Notes under the pieces: model-generated
The model's database searches: none
Seen by the model: only the letters and a program-made list of their open reading frames with translations
What the model was told of the DNA's origin: nothing
Assembly (NCBI RefSeq): GCF_002575655.3
Contig: NC_053040.3
Coordinates: forward strand, 456,678,780 to 456,742,779
Reading direction: 5' to 3'
DNA length: 64,000 nt
Source: Aegilops tauschii subsp. strangulata
Lineage: Eukaryota > Streptophyta > Magnoliopsida > Poales > Poaceae
Shown: positions 32,606-47,429 of the stretch, one piece after another
Layout of the letters: every line of letters begins with the position of its first letter
How positions within the stretch are numbered: position 1 is the stretch's first letter
Position numbers and translations under genes: made by a program

Positions 32606-34356
32606 TGTTGGGGAACGTAGCAATAATTCAAAATTTTCCTACGTGTCACCAAGATCAATCTAGGAGATGCTAGCAACAAGAGAGAGGGAGTGCATCTTCA
32701 TACCCTTGAAGATCGCTAAGAGGAAGCATTACAAGAACGCGGTTGATGGAGTCGTACTCGCGGCGATTCAAATCGCGGAAGATCCGATCTAGCGCCGAAC
32801 GGACGGCGCCTCCGCGTTCAACACACGTACAGCCCGGGGACGTCTCCTCTTTCTTGATCCAGCAAGGGGAGAGGAGAAGTTGAGGGAGAACTCCAGCAGC
32901 ACGACGGCGTGGTGGCAATGGAGCTCGTGGTTCTCCGGCAGGGCTTCGGTAAGCACTACAGAGGAGGAGGAGATGTATGAGGAGGAAGGGGCTGCGCCAA
33001 GGGAAGGGTGTGGCTGCCCTCCCACCCCCTCACTATATATAGGGGGAAGGGGAGAGGGGAACGGCCCCTCTAGATGGATCTATAGGAGGAGGCGGCGGCC
33101 AGGGGAAACCCTAGATGGGTTTGGGCGCCCCCACCCCCTAGGAAACTTGCCCCCCAAGCCGAGAGGGGCGGCTGCCCTAGGGGTGGCGCCCCCACCTCTC
33201 CTGGTTACGTGAGAGGGGTTGGGAGGGGCGCACAGCCCCTTAGTGGGCTGGTTTTCCCCTTCCTCTTGGCCCATAAGGCCCCCCAACGCTTGCCGGGGCC
33301 TCCGAAACCCCTTTCGGACATGCTGGCCATAGCCTGGTACCCCCGGAACAATTCTGGACTCCAATACCCTTCGTCCAATATACCGATCTTCACCTCCGGA
33401 CCATTCCGGAGCTCCTCATCATGTCCGGGATCTCATCCGGGACTCCGAACAACCTTCGGTAACCACATACTATTTCCCATAACAACTCTAGCGTCACCGA
33501 ACCTTAAGTGTGTAGACCCTACGGGTTCGGGAACCATGCAGACATGACCGAGACACCTCTCCGGCCAATAACCAATAGCGGGATCTGGATACCCATATTG
33601 GCTCCCACATGTTCCACGATGATCTCATCGGATGAACCACGATGTCGGGGATTCAATCAATCCCGTATACAATTCCCTTTGTCTATCGGTATGTTACTTG
33701 CCCAAGATTCGATCGTCGGTATCCCAATACCTCGTTCAATCTCGTTACCAGCAAGTCTCTTTACTCGTTCCGTAACGCATGATCCCGTGGCTAACTCATT
33801 AGTCACATTGAGCTCATTATGATGATGCATTACCGAGTGGGCCCAGAGATACCTCTCCGTCATACGGAGTGACAAATCCCAGTCTCGATTCGTGCCAACC
33901 CAACAGACACTTTCGGAGATACCTGTAGTGCACCTTTATAGCCACCCAGTTACGTTGTGACGTTTGGTACATCCAAAGCATTCCTACAGTATCCGGGAGT
34001 TGCACAATCTCATGGTCTAAGGAAACGATACTTGACATTAGAAAAGCTCTTAGCAAACAAACTACACGATCTTGTGCTATGCTTAGGATTGGGTCTTGTC
34101 CATCACATCATTCTCCTAATGATGTGATCCCGTTATCAATGACATCCAATGTCCATGGTCAGGAAACCATAACCATTTATTGATCAACGAGCTAGTCAAC
34201 TAGAGGCTTACTAGGGACATGTTGTGGTCTATGTATTCACACTTGTATTACGGTTTCCAGCTAATACAATTATAGCATGAACAATAGACAATTATCATGA
34301 ACAAGGAAATATAATAATAACCATTTTATTATTGCCTCTAGGGCATATTTCCAACA
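32606..34356 (-). mobile_element. 3' LTR of the outer Angela/BARE-type Copia element
   Basis: In minus orientation the LTR starts TGTTGGAAATATGCCCTAGA (34356) and ends GCTACGTTCCCCAACA (32606), the signature of the Angela/BARE lineage. Length 1751 bp. On its inner side is the polypurine tract GTGGAAGAC. The left target site is TCCAG (32601-32605); its partner is lost. Confidence 0.95.
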
Positions 34357-37300
34357 GTCTTCCACTTGCACTAGAGTCAATAATCTAGTTCACATCACTA
34401 TGTGATTGTAATGAATCCAACACCCATGGGGTTTGTTCATATCTCGCTTGTGAGAGAGGTTATTAGTCAACGGGTCTGAACCTTTCAGATCCGTGTGTGC
34501 TTTACAAATCTCTATGTCATCTTGTAGATGCAGCTACCACGCGCTACTTGGAGCTATTCCAAATAACTGCTCTACTATACGAATCCGGTTCACTACTCAG
34601 AGTCATCCGGATTAGTGTCAAAGTTTGCATTGACGTAACCCTTTACGACGAACTCTTTTACCACCTCCATAATCGAGAAAATTCCCTAGTCCACTAGTTA
34701 CTAAGGATAAGTTCAACCGCTGTCATGTGATCCATTCCTGGATCACTATTGTACCCCTTGACTAACTCATGGCAAGGCACACTTCAGGTGCGGTACACAG
34801 CATAGCATACTGTAGAGCCTACGGCTAAAGCATAGGGGACGACCTTCGTCCTTTCTCTCTCTTCTGCCGTGGTCAGGTTTTGAGTCTTACTCAATACTCA
34901 CACCTTGTAACACAGCCAAGAACTCCTTCTTTGCTGATCTATTTTGAACTCCTTCAAAATCTTGTCACGGTATGTATTCATTTGAAAGTACTATTAAGCG
35001 TTTTTGATCTATCCTTATAGATCTTGATGCTCAATGTTCAAGTAGCTTAATCCAGGTTTTCCATTGAAAAACACTTTTCAAATAACCCTGTATGCTTTCC
35101 AAAAATTCTACATCATTTCTGATCAACAATATGTTAACGGCATATACTCATCAAAAATTCTATAGTGCTCCCACTCAGTTCTTTGGAATACAAGTTTCTC
35201 ATAAACTTTGTATAAACCCAAAATCTTTGATCATCTCATCAAAGCGTACATTCCAACTCCGAGATGCTTACTCCAGTCCTTAGAAGGATTGCTAGAGCTT
35301 TGCATACTTGTTAGCATATTTCAGGATTGACAAAACCTTCTGGTTGTATCACATACAACCTTTCCTCAAGAAAATCGTCGAGGAAACAATATTTTGACAT
35401 CCTATCTGCAAGATTTCATAAATAATGCAGTACCTGCTAATATAATTCTAACAGACTCTTAGCATCGCTACGAGTGAGAAAGTCTCATCATAGTCAACTC
35501 CTTGAACTTGTCGAAAAACATCTTAACGACAAGTCGAGCTTTCTTAATGGTGACACTTACCATCATTGTCCGTCTTTCTTTTAAAATCCATCTGCACCCA
35601 ACAGCCTTACGACCATCAAGTAGTTCTTCCAAAGTCTATACTTTGCTTTTATACATGGATCCTCTCTCGGATTTTATGGCCTTGAGCCATTCGTCGGAAT
35701 CCGGGCCCACCATCGCTTCCCCATAGCTCGTAGGTTCATTGTTGTCTAGCAACATGACTTCCAAGACAGGATTATGTACCACTCTGAAGTAGTACGCATC
35801 CTTGTCGACCTACGAGGTTTGGTAGTGACTTGATCCGAAGTTTCATGATCACTATCATAAGCTTCCACTTCAATTGGTGTAGGTGCCACAGGAACAACTT
35901 CTTGTGCCCTGCTCCACACTAGTTGAAGTCATAGTTCAATAACCTCATCAAGTCTCCACCATCCTCCCACTCAATTCTTTCGAGAGAAACTTTTCCTCGA
36001 GAAAGGACCCGTTTCTAGAAACAATCACTTTTGCTTCCAGATCTGAAATAGGAGGTATACCCAACTGTTTTGGGTATTCCATGAAGATGCATTTATCCGC
36101 TTTGGGTTCGAGCTTATCAGCCTGAAACTTTTTCACATAAGCGTCGCAGCCCCAAACTTTTAAGAAACGACAGCTTAGGTTTCTCTAAACCATAGTTCAT
36201 ACGGTGTCGTCTCAACGGAATTGCGTGGTGCCCTATTTAAAGTGAATGCGGTTGTCTCTAATGCCTAACCCATAAACGATAGTGGTAATTCGATAAGACA
36301 CATCATGGTATGCACCATATCCAATAGGGTGCAGTTATGATGTTCGGACACACCATCACACTATGGTGTTCCAGTCGGTATTAGTTGTGAAATGATTTCC
36401 ACAATGTCTTAATTGTGTGCCAAACTCATAACTCAGATATTCATCTCTATGATCATATCATAGACATTTTATCCTCTTGTCACGACGATCTTCAACTTCA
36501 CTCTGAAATTACTTGAACCTTTCAATAATTCAGACTTGTGTTTCATCAAGTAAATATTCTCAGCATCTACTCAAATCATCTGTGAAGTAAGAACATAACG
36601 ATATCCACAGCGTGCCTCAGCACTCATTGGACTGCACACATCAAAATGTATTACTTCCAACAAGTTGCTTTCTTGTACCATCTTACTGAAAACGAGGCCT
36701 TTCAGTCATCTTGCCCATGTGGTATGATTTACATGTCTCAAGTGATTCAAACTCAAGTGAGTCCAAACGATCCATCTGTATGGACTTTCTTCATGCATAT
36801 ATACTAATGGACATGGTTCGCATGTCTCAATCTTTTCAAAAATGAGTGAGTCCAAAGATCCATCAACATGGAGCTTCTTCATGCGTTTTTATACCAATAT
36901 GACTCAAATGGCAGTGCCACAAGTATGTGGTACTATCATTACTATCTTATATCTTTTGGCATGAACATGTGTATCACTACGATCGAGATTCAATAAACCA
37001 TTCATTTTAGGTGCAAGACCATTGAAGGTATTACTCAAATAAACAGAGTAACCATTATTCTCCTTAAATGAATTACCGTATTGCGATAAACATAATCCAA
37101 TCATGTCTATGCTCAACGCAAACACCAAATAACAATTATTTAGGTTTAACACCAATCTCGATGGTAGAGGGAGCATGCGATGCTTGATCACATCAACCTT
37201 GGAAACACTTCCAACACATATCGTCATCTCACCTTTAGCTAGTCTCCGTTTATTCCGTAGCCTTTTATTTCGAGTTACCAACACTTAGCAACCGAACCGG

Positions 37301-38759
37301 TATCTAATACCCTGGTGCTACTAGGAGTAGTAGTAAAGTACACATTAATATAATGTATATCCAATATACTTATGTCGACCTTGCCTGCCTTCTCATCTAC
37401 CAAGTATCTAGGGTAGTTCTGCTTCAGTGACCGTTCCCCTCATTACAGAAGCACTTAGTCTCGGGTTTGGGTTCAACCTTGGGTTTCTTTACTAGAGCAG
37501 CAACTGATTTGTCGTTTCATGAAGTATCCCTTCTTTCCCTTGCCCTTCTTGAAACTAGTGGTTTTACTAACCATCAACAATTGATGCTCCTACTTGATTT
37601 CTACTTTCGCGGTGTCAAACATCGCGAGTTGCTCAAGGATCATCATGTCTATCCCTGATATGTTATAGTTCATCACGAAGCTCTAATAGCTTGGTGGCAG
37701 TGACTATGGAGAACCATCACTATCTCATCTGGAAAATTAACTCCCACTCGATTCAAGCGATTGTAGTACTCAGACAATCTGAGCACATGCTCAACGATTG
37801 AGCTTTTCTCCCTTAGTTTGCAGGCTTAAGAAACTTGTCAGAGGTCTCATACCTCTTAACGTGGGCACTAGTCTAAAATCCCAATTTCATTCTTTGGAAC
37901 ATCTCATATGTTCTGCGACGTTTCAAAACGTCTTTGGCGCCTCAATTCTAAACCGTTAGCATTACGCACTGAACTATCACGTAGTCATCAAAACGTGTAT
38001 GTCAGATGTTCGCAACATGCACAGACGACGCTCGAGGTTCACACACCGAGTGGTGCATTAAGGACATAAGCCTTCTGCGCAGCAATGAGGATAATCCTCA
38101 GTTTACGGACCCAGTCCGCATAATTGCTACTATCAACTTTCACCTAAATTTTCTCTAGGAACATATCTTAAACAGTAGAACCAAAGCGTAAGCTATGACA
38201 TAATTTGCAAAGACCTTTTGACTATGTTCATGATAATTAAGTTCATCTGATTATTTGATGAACTCCCACTTAGATAGACATCCCTCTAGTCATCTAAGTG
38301 ATACATGATCCGAGTCAACTAGGCCGTGTCCGATCATCACGTGAGACGGACTAGTTATCATCGGTGAACATCTTCATGTTGATCGTATCTACTATACGAC
38401 TCATGTTCGACCTTTTGGTCTCTTGTGTTCCGAGGCCATGTCTGTACATGCTAGGCTCGTCAAGTCAACCTATGTGTTTCGCATGTGTAAATCTGCCTTA
38501 CACCCGTTGTATGCGAACGTTAAAATCTATCACACCCGATCATCACGTGGTGCTTCGAAACAACGAACCTTCGCAACGGTGCACAGTTAGGGGGAACACA
38601 TCTCTTGAAATTTTAGTGAGGGATCATCTTATTTATGCTACCGTCGTTCTAAGCAAATAAGATGTTAACATGACAAACATCACATGCAAATCATAAAGTG
38701 ACATGATATGGCCAATATCATCTTGCGCCTTTTGATCTCCATCTTCGAGGCGCGACATG

Positions 38760-41700
38760 TGTTGGGGAACGTAGCAGAAATTCAAAATTTTCTACGCATC
38801 ACCAAGATCAATCTATGGAGTAATCTAGCAACGAGGGGAAGGGGAGTGCATCTACATACCCTTGTAGATCGCGATGCGGAAGCGTTGCAAGAACGCGGAT
38901 GAAGGAGTCGTACTCGTAGCGATTCAGATCACGGTTGATTCCGATCTAAGCACCGAAGAACGGTGCCTCCGCATTCAACACACGTGCAGCCCGGTGACGT
39001 CTCCCACGCCTTGATCCAGCAAGGAGAGAGGGAGAGGTTGGGGAAGACTCCGTCCAGCAGCAGCACGACGGCGTAGTGGTGATGGAGGAGCGTGCAATCC
39101 TGCAGGGCTTTGCCAAGCACCGCGGGAGAGGAGGAGGGAGAGGGGTAGGGCTGCGCCAAGAGAGAGGAAGTCTCATGTGTATGGCAGCCCCAAAACCCCC
39201 ACTATATATAGGGGAGGGGGAGGGGCTGCGCCCCCATCTAGGGTTCCCCCCCCCCAAGGGGTGCGGCCAGCCCTAGATGGGACTTGGGGGGCGGCCAAAG
39301 GGGGAGAGAGGGGGGCGCCCCACTAGATGGGCCTTAGGCCCATCTTAGCCTAGGGTTTCCCCCTCCCCCCCTCCTGCGCCCTGGGCCCCTTGTGGGAGGC
39401 GCACCAGCCCACCTAGGGGCTGGTCCCTTCCCACACTTGGCCCACGCAGCCCTCTGGGGCCGATGGCCCCACCTGGTGGACCCCCGGGACCCTCCCGGTG
39501 GTCCCGGTACGTTACCGATAGCACCCGAAACTTTTCCGGTGACCAAAACAGGACTTCCCATATATAAATATTTACCTCCGGACCATTCCGGAACTCCTCG
39601 TGACATCCGGGATCTCATCCGGGACTGCGGACAACATTCGGTAACCACGTATATCTATTCCCTATAACCCTAGCGTCATCGAACCTTAAGTGTGTAGACC
39701 CTACGGGTTCGGGAACCATGCAGACATGACCGAGACGTTCTCCGGTCAATAACCAACAGCGGGATCTGGATACCCATGTTGGCTCCCACATGTTCCACGA
39801 TGATCTCATCGGATGAACCACGATGTCGGGGATTCAATCAATCCTGTATACAATTCCCTTTGTCAATCGGTATGTTACTTGCCCGAGATTCGATCGTCGG
39901 TATCCCCATACCTTGTTCAATCTCGTTACCGGCAAGTCTCTTTACTCGTTCCGTAACACATCATCCCGTGATCAACTCCTTGGTCACATTGTGCACATAA
40001 TGATGATGTCCTACCGAGTGGGCCCAGAGATACCTCTTCGTTTACACGGAGTGACAAATCCCAGTCTCGATTCGTGCCAACCCAACAGACACTTTCGGAG
40101 ATACCTGTAGTGCACCTTTATAGCCACCCAGTTACGTTGTGACGTTTGGTACACCCAAAGCATTCCTACGGTATCCGGGAGTTGCACAATCTCATGGTCT
40201 AAGGAAATGATACTTGACATTAGAAAAGCTCTTAGCAAACGAACTACACGATCTTGTGCTAGGCTTAGGATTGGGTCTTGTCCATCACATCATTCTCCTA
40301 ATGATGTGATCCCGTTATCAACGACATCCAATGTCCATGGTCAGGAAACCGTAACCATCTATTGATGAGCTAGTCAACTAGAGGCTTACTAGGGACATGG
40401 TGTTGTCTATGTATCCACACATGTATCTGAGTTTCCTATCAATACAATTTTAGCATGGATAATAAACGATTATCATGAACAAGGAAATATAATAATAACC
40501 AATTTATTATTGCCTCTAGGGCATATTTCCAACAGTCTCCCACTTGCACTAGAGTCAATAATGTAGTTCACATCACCATGTGATTAACACTCACAGGTCA
40601 CATCACCATGTGACCAACATCCAAAGAGTTTACTAGAGTCAACAATCTAGTTCACATCACTATGTGATTAACACTCAATGAGTTCTGGTTTGATCATGTT
40701 ATGCTTGTGAGAGAGGTTATTAGTCAACGGGTCTGAACCTTTCAGATCCGTGTGTGCTTTACGAATATCTATGTCATCTTGTGGATGCTACCACGCGCTA
40801 CTTGGAGCCATTTCAAATAACTGCTCTACTATACGAATCTGGTTTACTACTCAGAGTCATCCGGATTAGTGTCAAAGTTCGGATCGACGTAACCCTTTAC
40901 GACGAACCCCTTTTCACCTCCATAATCGAGAAAATCCTTAGTCCACTAGATACTAAGGATAAGTTCGACCGCTGTCATGTGATCCATTCCCGGATCACTA
41001 TTGTACCCCTTGACCAACTCATGGCAAGGCACACTTCATGTGCGGTACACAGCATAGCATATTGTAGAGCCTATGTCTAAAGCATAGGGGACGACCTTCG
41101 TCCTTTCTCTCTCTTCTGCTGTGGTCAGGTCTTGAGTCTTACTCAATACTCACACCTTGTAACACAGCCAAGAACTCCTTCTTTGCTGATCTATTTTGAA
41201 CTCTTTCAAAATCATGTCAAGGTGTGCGTTCTTTGAAAGTATCATCAGGCGTCTTGATCTATCTCTATAGATCTTGATGTCCAATTTGTAAGCAGCTTTA
41301 TCCAGGTCTTCCTTTGAAAAACTCCTTTCAAACAACCCTTTATGCTTTCCAGAAATTTTACATCATTTCGGATCAACAATATGTCATTCACATATACTTA
41401 TCAGAAATGTTGTAGCGCTCCCACTCACTTTATTGTAAATACAAGTTTCTAACAAACTTTGTATAAACCCAAAATCTTTGATCATCTCATCAAAGCATAC
41501 ATTCCAACTCCAAGATGCTTACTCCAGTCCTTAGAAGGATTGCTGGAGCTTTGCATACTTGTTAGCATCTTTCAGGATTGACAAAAACCTTCTGGTTGTA
41601 TCACATACAACCTTTCCTTACGAAAACTGGTAAGGAAACTTGTTTTGATATCCTATCCGCAAGATTTCATAAATAATGCAGTAACTGCTAACACAATTCC

Positions 41701-44700
41701 AACAGACTCTTAGCATCGCTACGAGTGAGAAAATCTCATCGTAGTCAACTCCTTGAACTTGTCGGAAAACATCTTAACGACAAGTCGAGCTTTCTTAATG
41801 GTGACACTTACCATCATTGTCTGTCTTCCTTTTAAAATCCATCTGCACCCAACAGCCTTACGACCATCAAGTACATGGATCCTCTCTCGAATTTTTATGG
41901 CCTCGAGCCATTCGTCGGAATCCGGGCCCACCATCGCTTCTCCATAGCTTGTAGGTTCATTGTTGTCTAGCAACATGACTTCCAAGACAGGATCACGTAC
42001 TATTCTAAAGTAGTACGCATCCTCGCCGTCCTACGAGGTTTGGTAGTGACTTGATCCGAAGTTTCATGATCACTATCATAAGCTTCCACTTCAATTGGTG
42101 TAGGTGACACAGGAACAACTTCTTGTGCCCTGCTACACACTAGTTGAAGTGACGGTTCAATAACCTCATCAAGTCTCCACCATCCTCCCACTCAATTCTT
42201 TCGAGAGAAACTTTTCCTCGAGAAAGGACCCGTTTCTAGAAGCAATTACTTTTGCTTCCAGATCTGAAATAGGAGGTATACCCAACTGTTTTGGGTATTC
42301 CATGAAGATGCATTTATCCGCTTTGGGTTCGAGCTTATCAGCCTGAAACTTTTTCACATAAGCGTCGCATCCCCAAACTTTTAAGAAACGAAAACTTAGG
42401 TTTCTCTAAACGGTGTCGTATCAACGGAATTGCGTGGTGCCCTATTTAAAGTGAATGCAGTTGTCTCTAATGCCTAACCCATAAACGATAGTGGTAATTC
42501 GATGAGAGACATCATGGTTTGCACCATATCCAATAGGGTGCAGTTATGATGTTCGGACACACCATCACACTGTGGTGTTCCAGGCGGTATTAATTGTGAA
42601 ACACTTTCCACAATGTCTTAATTGTGTGCCAAACTCGTAACTCAAATATCTCTATGATCATATCATAGACATTTTATCCTCTTGTCACGACGATCTTCAA
42701 CTTCACTCTGGAATTACTTGAACCTTTCAATAATTCAGACTTGTGTTTCATCAAGTAAATATTCTCAGCATCTACTCAAATCATCTGTGAAGTAAGAACA
42801 TATCGATATCCACTGCGTGCCTCAGCACTCATTGGACTGCACACATCAAATGTATTACTTCCAACAAGTTGCTCTCTTGTTCCATCTTACTGAAAACGAG
42901 GCTTTTCAGTCATCTTGCCCATGTGGTATGATTTGCATGTCTCAAGTGATTCAAAATCAAGTGAGTCCAAACGATCCATCTGCATGGAGTTTCTTCATGC
43001 ATATATACCAATAGACATGGTTCGCATGTCTCAATCTTTTCAAAAACGAGTGAGTCCAAAGATCCATCTACATGGAGCTTCTTCATGCGTTCTATACCAA
43101 TATGACTCAAATGGCAGTGCCACAAGTATGTGGTACTATCATCACTATTTTATATCTTTTGGCACGAACATGTGTATCACTGCGATCGAGATTCATTTTA
43201 GGTGCAAGACCATTGAAGGTATTATTCAAATAAACAGAGTAACCATTATTCTCCTTAAATGAATAACCGTATTGCGATAAACATAATCCAATCATGTTTA
43301 TGCTCAACGCAAACGCCAAATAACAATTATTTAGGTTTAACACCAATCTCGATGGTAGAGGGAGCATGCGATGCTTGATCTCATCAACCTTGGAAACACT
43401 TCCAACATATCGTCATCTCACCTTTAGCTAGTCCCCGTTTATTCCGCAGCTTTTATTTCGAGTTACTAACACTTAGCAACCGAACCGGTATCTAATACCC
43501 TGGTGCTACTAGGAGTACTAGTAAAGTACACATTAATATACTTCTGTCGACCTTGCCTGCCTTCTCATCTACCAAGTATCTAGGGTAGTACCGCTTCAGT
43601 GACCGTTCCCCTCATTACAGAAGCACTTAGTCTCGGGTTTGGGTTCAACCTTGGGATTGTTCACTAGAGCAGCAAATGATTTGTTGTTTCATGAAGTATC
43701 CCTTTTGCCCTTGCCCTTCTAGAAACTAGTGGTTTTACTAACCATCAACAATTGATGCTCCTTCTTGATTTCTACTTTCGCGGTGTCAAACATCGCGAAT
43801 AGCTCAAGGATCATCATATCTATCCCTGATATGTTATAGTTCATCACGAAGTTCTAATAGCTTGGTGGCAGTGACTATGGAGAACCATCACTATCTCATC
43901 TGGAAGATTAACTCCCACTCGATTCAAGCGATTGTGGTACTCAGACAATCTGAGCACATGCTCAACGATTGAGCTTTTCTCCCTTAGTTTGCAGGCTTAA
44001 GAAACTTGTCAGGGGTCTCATACCTCTTGACGTGGGCACTAGTCTGAAATCCCAATTTCAGTCTTCGGAACATCTCATATGTTCTGCGATGTTTCAAAAC
44101 GTCTCTGGTGCCACAGTTCTAAACCGTTAGCATTACGCACTGAACTATCACGTAGTCATCAAAACGCGTATGTCAGATGTTTCGCAACATCTACAGACGA
44201 CGCTGAGGTTCAGCACACCGAGCGGTGCATTAAGGACATAAGCCTTCTGTGCAGCAATGAGGACTATCCTCAGTTCACGGACCCAGTTCGCATAATTGCT
44301 ACTATCAACTTTCAACTAAATTTTCTCTAGGAACATATCTTAAACAGTAGAACTAAAGTGTAAGCTATGACATAATTTGCAAAGACCTTTTGACTATGTT
44401 CATGATAATTAAGTTCATCTGATTATTCAATGAACTCCCACTCAGATAGACATCCCTCTAGTCATCTAAGTGATACATGATCCGAGTCAAACTAGGCCGT
44501 GTCCGATCATCACGTGAGAAGGACTAGTCATCATCGGTGAACATCTCCATGTTGATCGCATCTACTATATGACTCATGTTCGACCTTTCGATCTCTTGTG
44601 TTCCGAGGCCATGTCTGTACATGCTAGGCTCGTCAAGTCAACCTAAGTGTTTCAAATGTGTTCCGAGGCCATGTCTGTACATGCTAGGCTCGTCAACACC

Positions 44701-47429
44701 CGTTGTATTCGAACATTAGAATCTATCACACCCGATCATCACGTGGTGCTTCGAAACAACGAACCTTCGCAACGGTGCACAGTTAGGGGGAACACGTCTC
44801 TTGAAATTTTAGTGAGGGATCATCTTATTTATGCTACCGTTGTTCTAAGCAAATAAGATGTAAACATGATAAACATCACATGCAAATCACAAGGTGACGT
44901 GATATGGCCAATATCATCTTGCGCCTTAGATCTCCATCTTCGAGGCGCGGCATGATCACCTTCGTCACCGGCATGACACCATGATCTCCATCATCGTGTC
45001 TTCATGAAGTTGTCTCGCCAACTATTACTTCTACTACTATGGCTAACGGTTAGCAATAAAGTAAAGTAATTACATGGCGTTTTCATTGACACGCAGGTCA
45101 TACAATAAATTAAGACAACTCCTATGGCTCCTGCCGGTTGTCATACTCATCGACATGCATGTCGTGATTCCTATTACAAGAACATGATCAATCTCATACG
45201 TCACATATATCATTCATCACATCCTTTTGGCCATATCACATCACATAGCATACCCTGCAAAAACAAGTTAGACGTCCTCTAATTGTTGTTGCATGTTTTA
45301 CGTGGCTGCTATGGGTTTCTAGCAAGAACATTTCTTACCTACGCAAAAGCCACAACGTGATATGCCAATTTCTATTTACCCTTCATAAGGACCCTTTTCA
45401 TCGAATCCGATCCGACTAAAGTGGGAGAGACAGACACCCGCTAGCCACCTTATGCAACTAGTGCATGTCAGTCGGTGGAACCTGTCTCACGTAAGTGTAC
45501 GTGTAAGGTCGGTCCGGGCCGCTTCATCCCACGATGCCGCCGAATCAAGATAAGACTAGTAACGGCAAGTAAATTGACAACATCGACGCCCACAACTACT
45601 TTGTGTTCTACTCGTGCATAGAAACTACGCAGAGACCTAGCTCATGATGCCACTGTTGTGAACGTAGCAGAAATTCAAAATTTTCTACGCATCACCAAGA
45701 TCAATCTATGGAGTAATCTAGCAACGAGGGGAAGGGGAGTGCATCTACATACACTTGTAGATCGCGATGCGGAAGCGTTGCAAGAACGCGGATGAAGGAG
45801 TCATACTCGTAGCGATTCAGATCACGGTTGATTCTGATCTAAGCACCGAAGAACGGTGCCTCCGCGTTCAACACACGTGCAGCCCGGTGACGTCTCCCAC
45901 GCCTTGATCCAGCAAGGAGAGAGGGAGAGGTTGGAGAAGACTCCGTCCAGCAGCAGCACAACGGTGTGGTGGTGATGGAGGAGCGTGGCAATCCTGCAGG
46001 GCTTCGCCAAGCACCACGGGAGAGGAGGAGGGAGAGGGGTAGGGCTGCGCCAAGAGAGAGGAAGTCTCATGTGTATGGCAGCCCCAAAACCCCCACTATA
46101 TATAGGGGAGGGGGAGGGGCTGCGCCCCCATCTAGGGTTCCCCCCAAGGGGGGCGGCCAGCCCTAGATGGGACTTGGGGGGCGGCCAAAGGGGGAGAGAG
46201 GGGGGCGCCCCACTAGATGGGCCTTAGGCCCATCTTAGCCTAGGGTTTCCCCCTTCCCACCTTCCTGCGCCCTGGGCCCCTTGTGGGAGGCGCACCAGCC
46301 CACCTAGGGGCTGGTCCCTTCCCACACTTGGCCCACGCAGCCCTCTGGGGCCGGTGGCCCCACCTGGTGGACCCCCGGGACCCTCCCGGTGGTCCCGGTA
46401 CGTTACCGATAGCACCCGAAACTTTTCCGGTGACCAAAACAGGACTTCCCATATATAAATCTTTACCTCCGGACCATTCCGGAACTCCTCGTGACGTCCG
46501 GGATCTCATCCGGGACTACGAACAACATTCGGTAACCACGTATATCTATTCCCTATAACCCTAGCGTCATCGAACCTTAAGTGTGTAGACCCTACGGGTT
46601 CGGGAACCATGCAGACATGACCGAGACGTTCTCCGGTCAATAACCAACAGCGGGATCTGGATACCCATGTTGGCTCCCACATGTTCCACGATGATCTCAT
46701 CGGATGAACCACGATGTCGGGGATTCAATCAATCCTGTATATAATTCCCTTTGTCAATCGGTATGTTACTTGCCCGAGATTCGATCGTCGGTATCCCCAT
46801 ACCTTGTTCAATCTCGTTACCGGCAAGTCTCTTTACTCGTTCCGTAACACATCATCCCGTGATCAACTCCTTGGTCACATTGTGCACATAATGATGATGT
46901 CCTACCGAGTGGGCCCAGAGATACCTCTTCGTTTACACGGAGTGACAAATCCCAGTCTCGATTCGTGCCAACCCAACAGACACTTTCGGAGATACCTGTA
47001 GTGCACCTTTATAGCCACCCAGTTACGTTGTGACGTTTGGTACACCCAAAGCATTCCTACGGTATCCGGGAGTTGCACAATCTCATGGTCTAAGGAAATG
47101 ATACTTGGCATTAGAAAAGCTCTTAACAAACGAACTACACGATCTTGTGCTAGCCTTAGGATTGGGTCTTGTCCATCACATCATTCTCCTGATGATGTGA
47201 TCCCGTGATCAACGACATCCAATGTCCATGGTCAGGAAACCGTAACCATCTATTGATCAACGAGCTAGTCAACTAGAGGATTACTAGGGACATGGTGTTG
47301 TCTATGTATCCACACATGTATCTGAGTTTCCTATCAATACAATTTTAGCATGGATAATAAACGATTATCATGAACAAGGAAATATAATAATAACCAATTT
47401 ATTATTGCCTCTAGGGCATATTTCCAACA
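38760..47429 (-). mobile_element. Inner complete Angela/BARE-type Copia element (8670 bp)
   Basis: LTRs lie at 38760-40534 and 45655-47429, both 1775 bp, differing at few visible positions. The target duplication ACATG flanks it (38755-38759 and 47430-47434). Removing the element and one ACATG restores the outer element's CGACATGATCACC, which matches the inner element's own CGGCATGATCACC at 44946-44958. A polypurine tract GTGGGAGAC precedes the 3' LTR and a Met-tRNA-type primer site TGGCATCATGAGC follows the 5' LTR. LTR-C starts TGTTGTGAACG where the others have TGTTGGGGAACG. Confidence 0.96.
40535..45654 (-). pseudogene. gag-pol remnant of the inner Angela element
   Basis: On the minus strand, in gene order: a degenerate gag zinc knuckle (TKCFCNEGNGH then stop, about 43650-43600), the GAG-pre-integrase motif WHCHLSHIGIERMKKLHVDG (43122-42950) followed by ETCEPCL, an integrase-end segment DKLEPKADKCIFMEYPKQ (42340-42280), and reverse transcriptase pieces SDEWLEAIKIRERIHVLDGR with GCRWILKGRQ (41930-41830) and KEDLDKAAYKLDIKI (about 41300). 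The order gag, integrase, reverse transcriptase fits Copia. Frames are broken repeatedly, so the element depended on others or has since decayed. Confidence 0.85.

Noticed and set aside
31990..32673. 227-codon plus-strand frame rich in arginine and glycine
   Set aside because: It is the antisense shadow of the minus-strand acidic protein frame and runs into the LTR.
46283..46558. Plus-strand frames within Angela LTRs (also at 39392, 33209 and 48605)
   Set aside because: They lie inside LTRs, recur in each LTR copy and match no protein.
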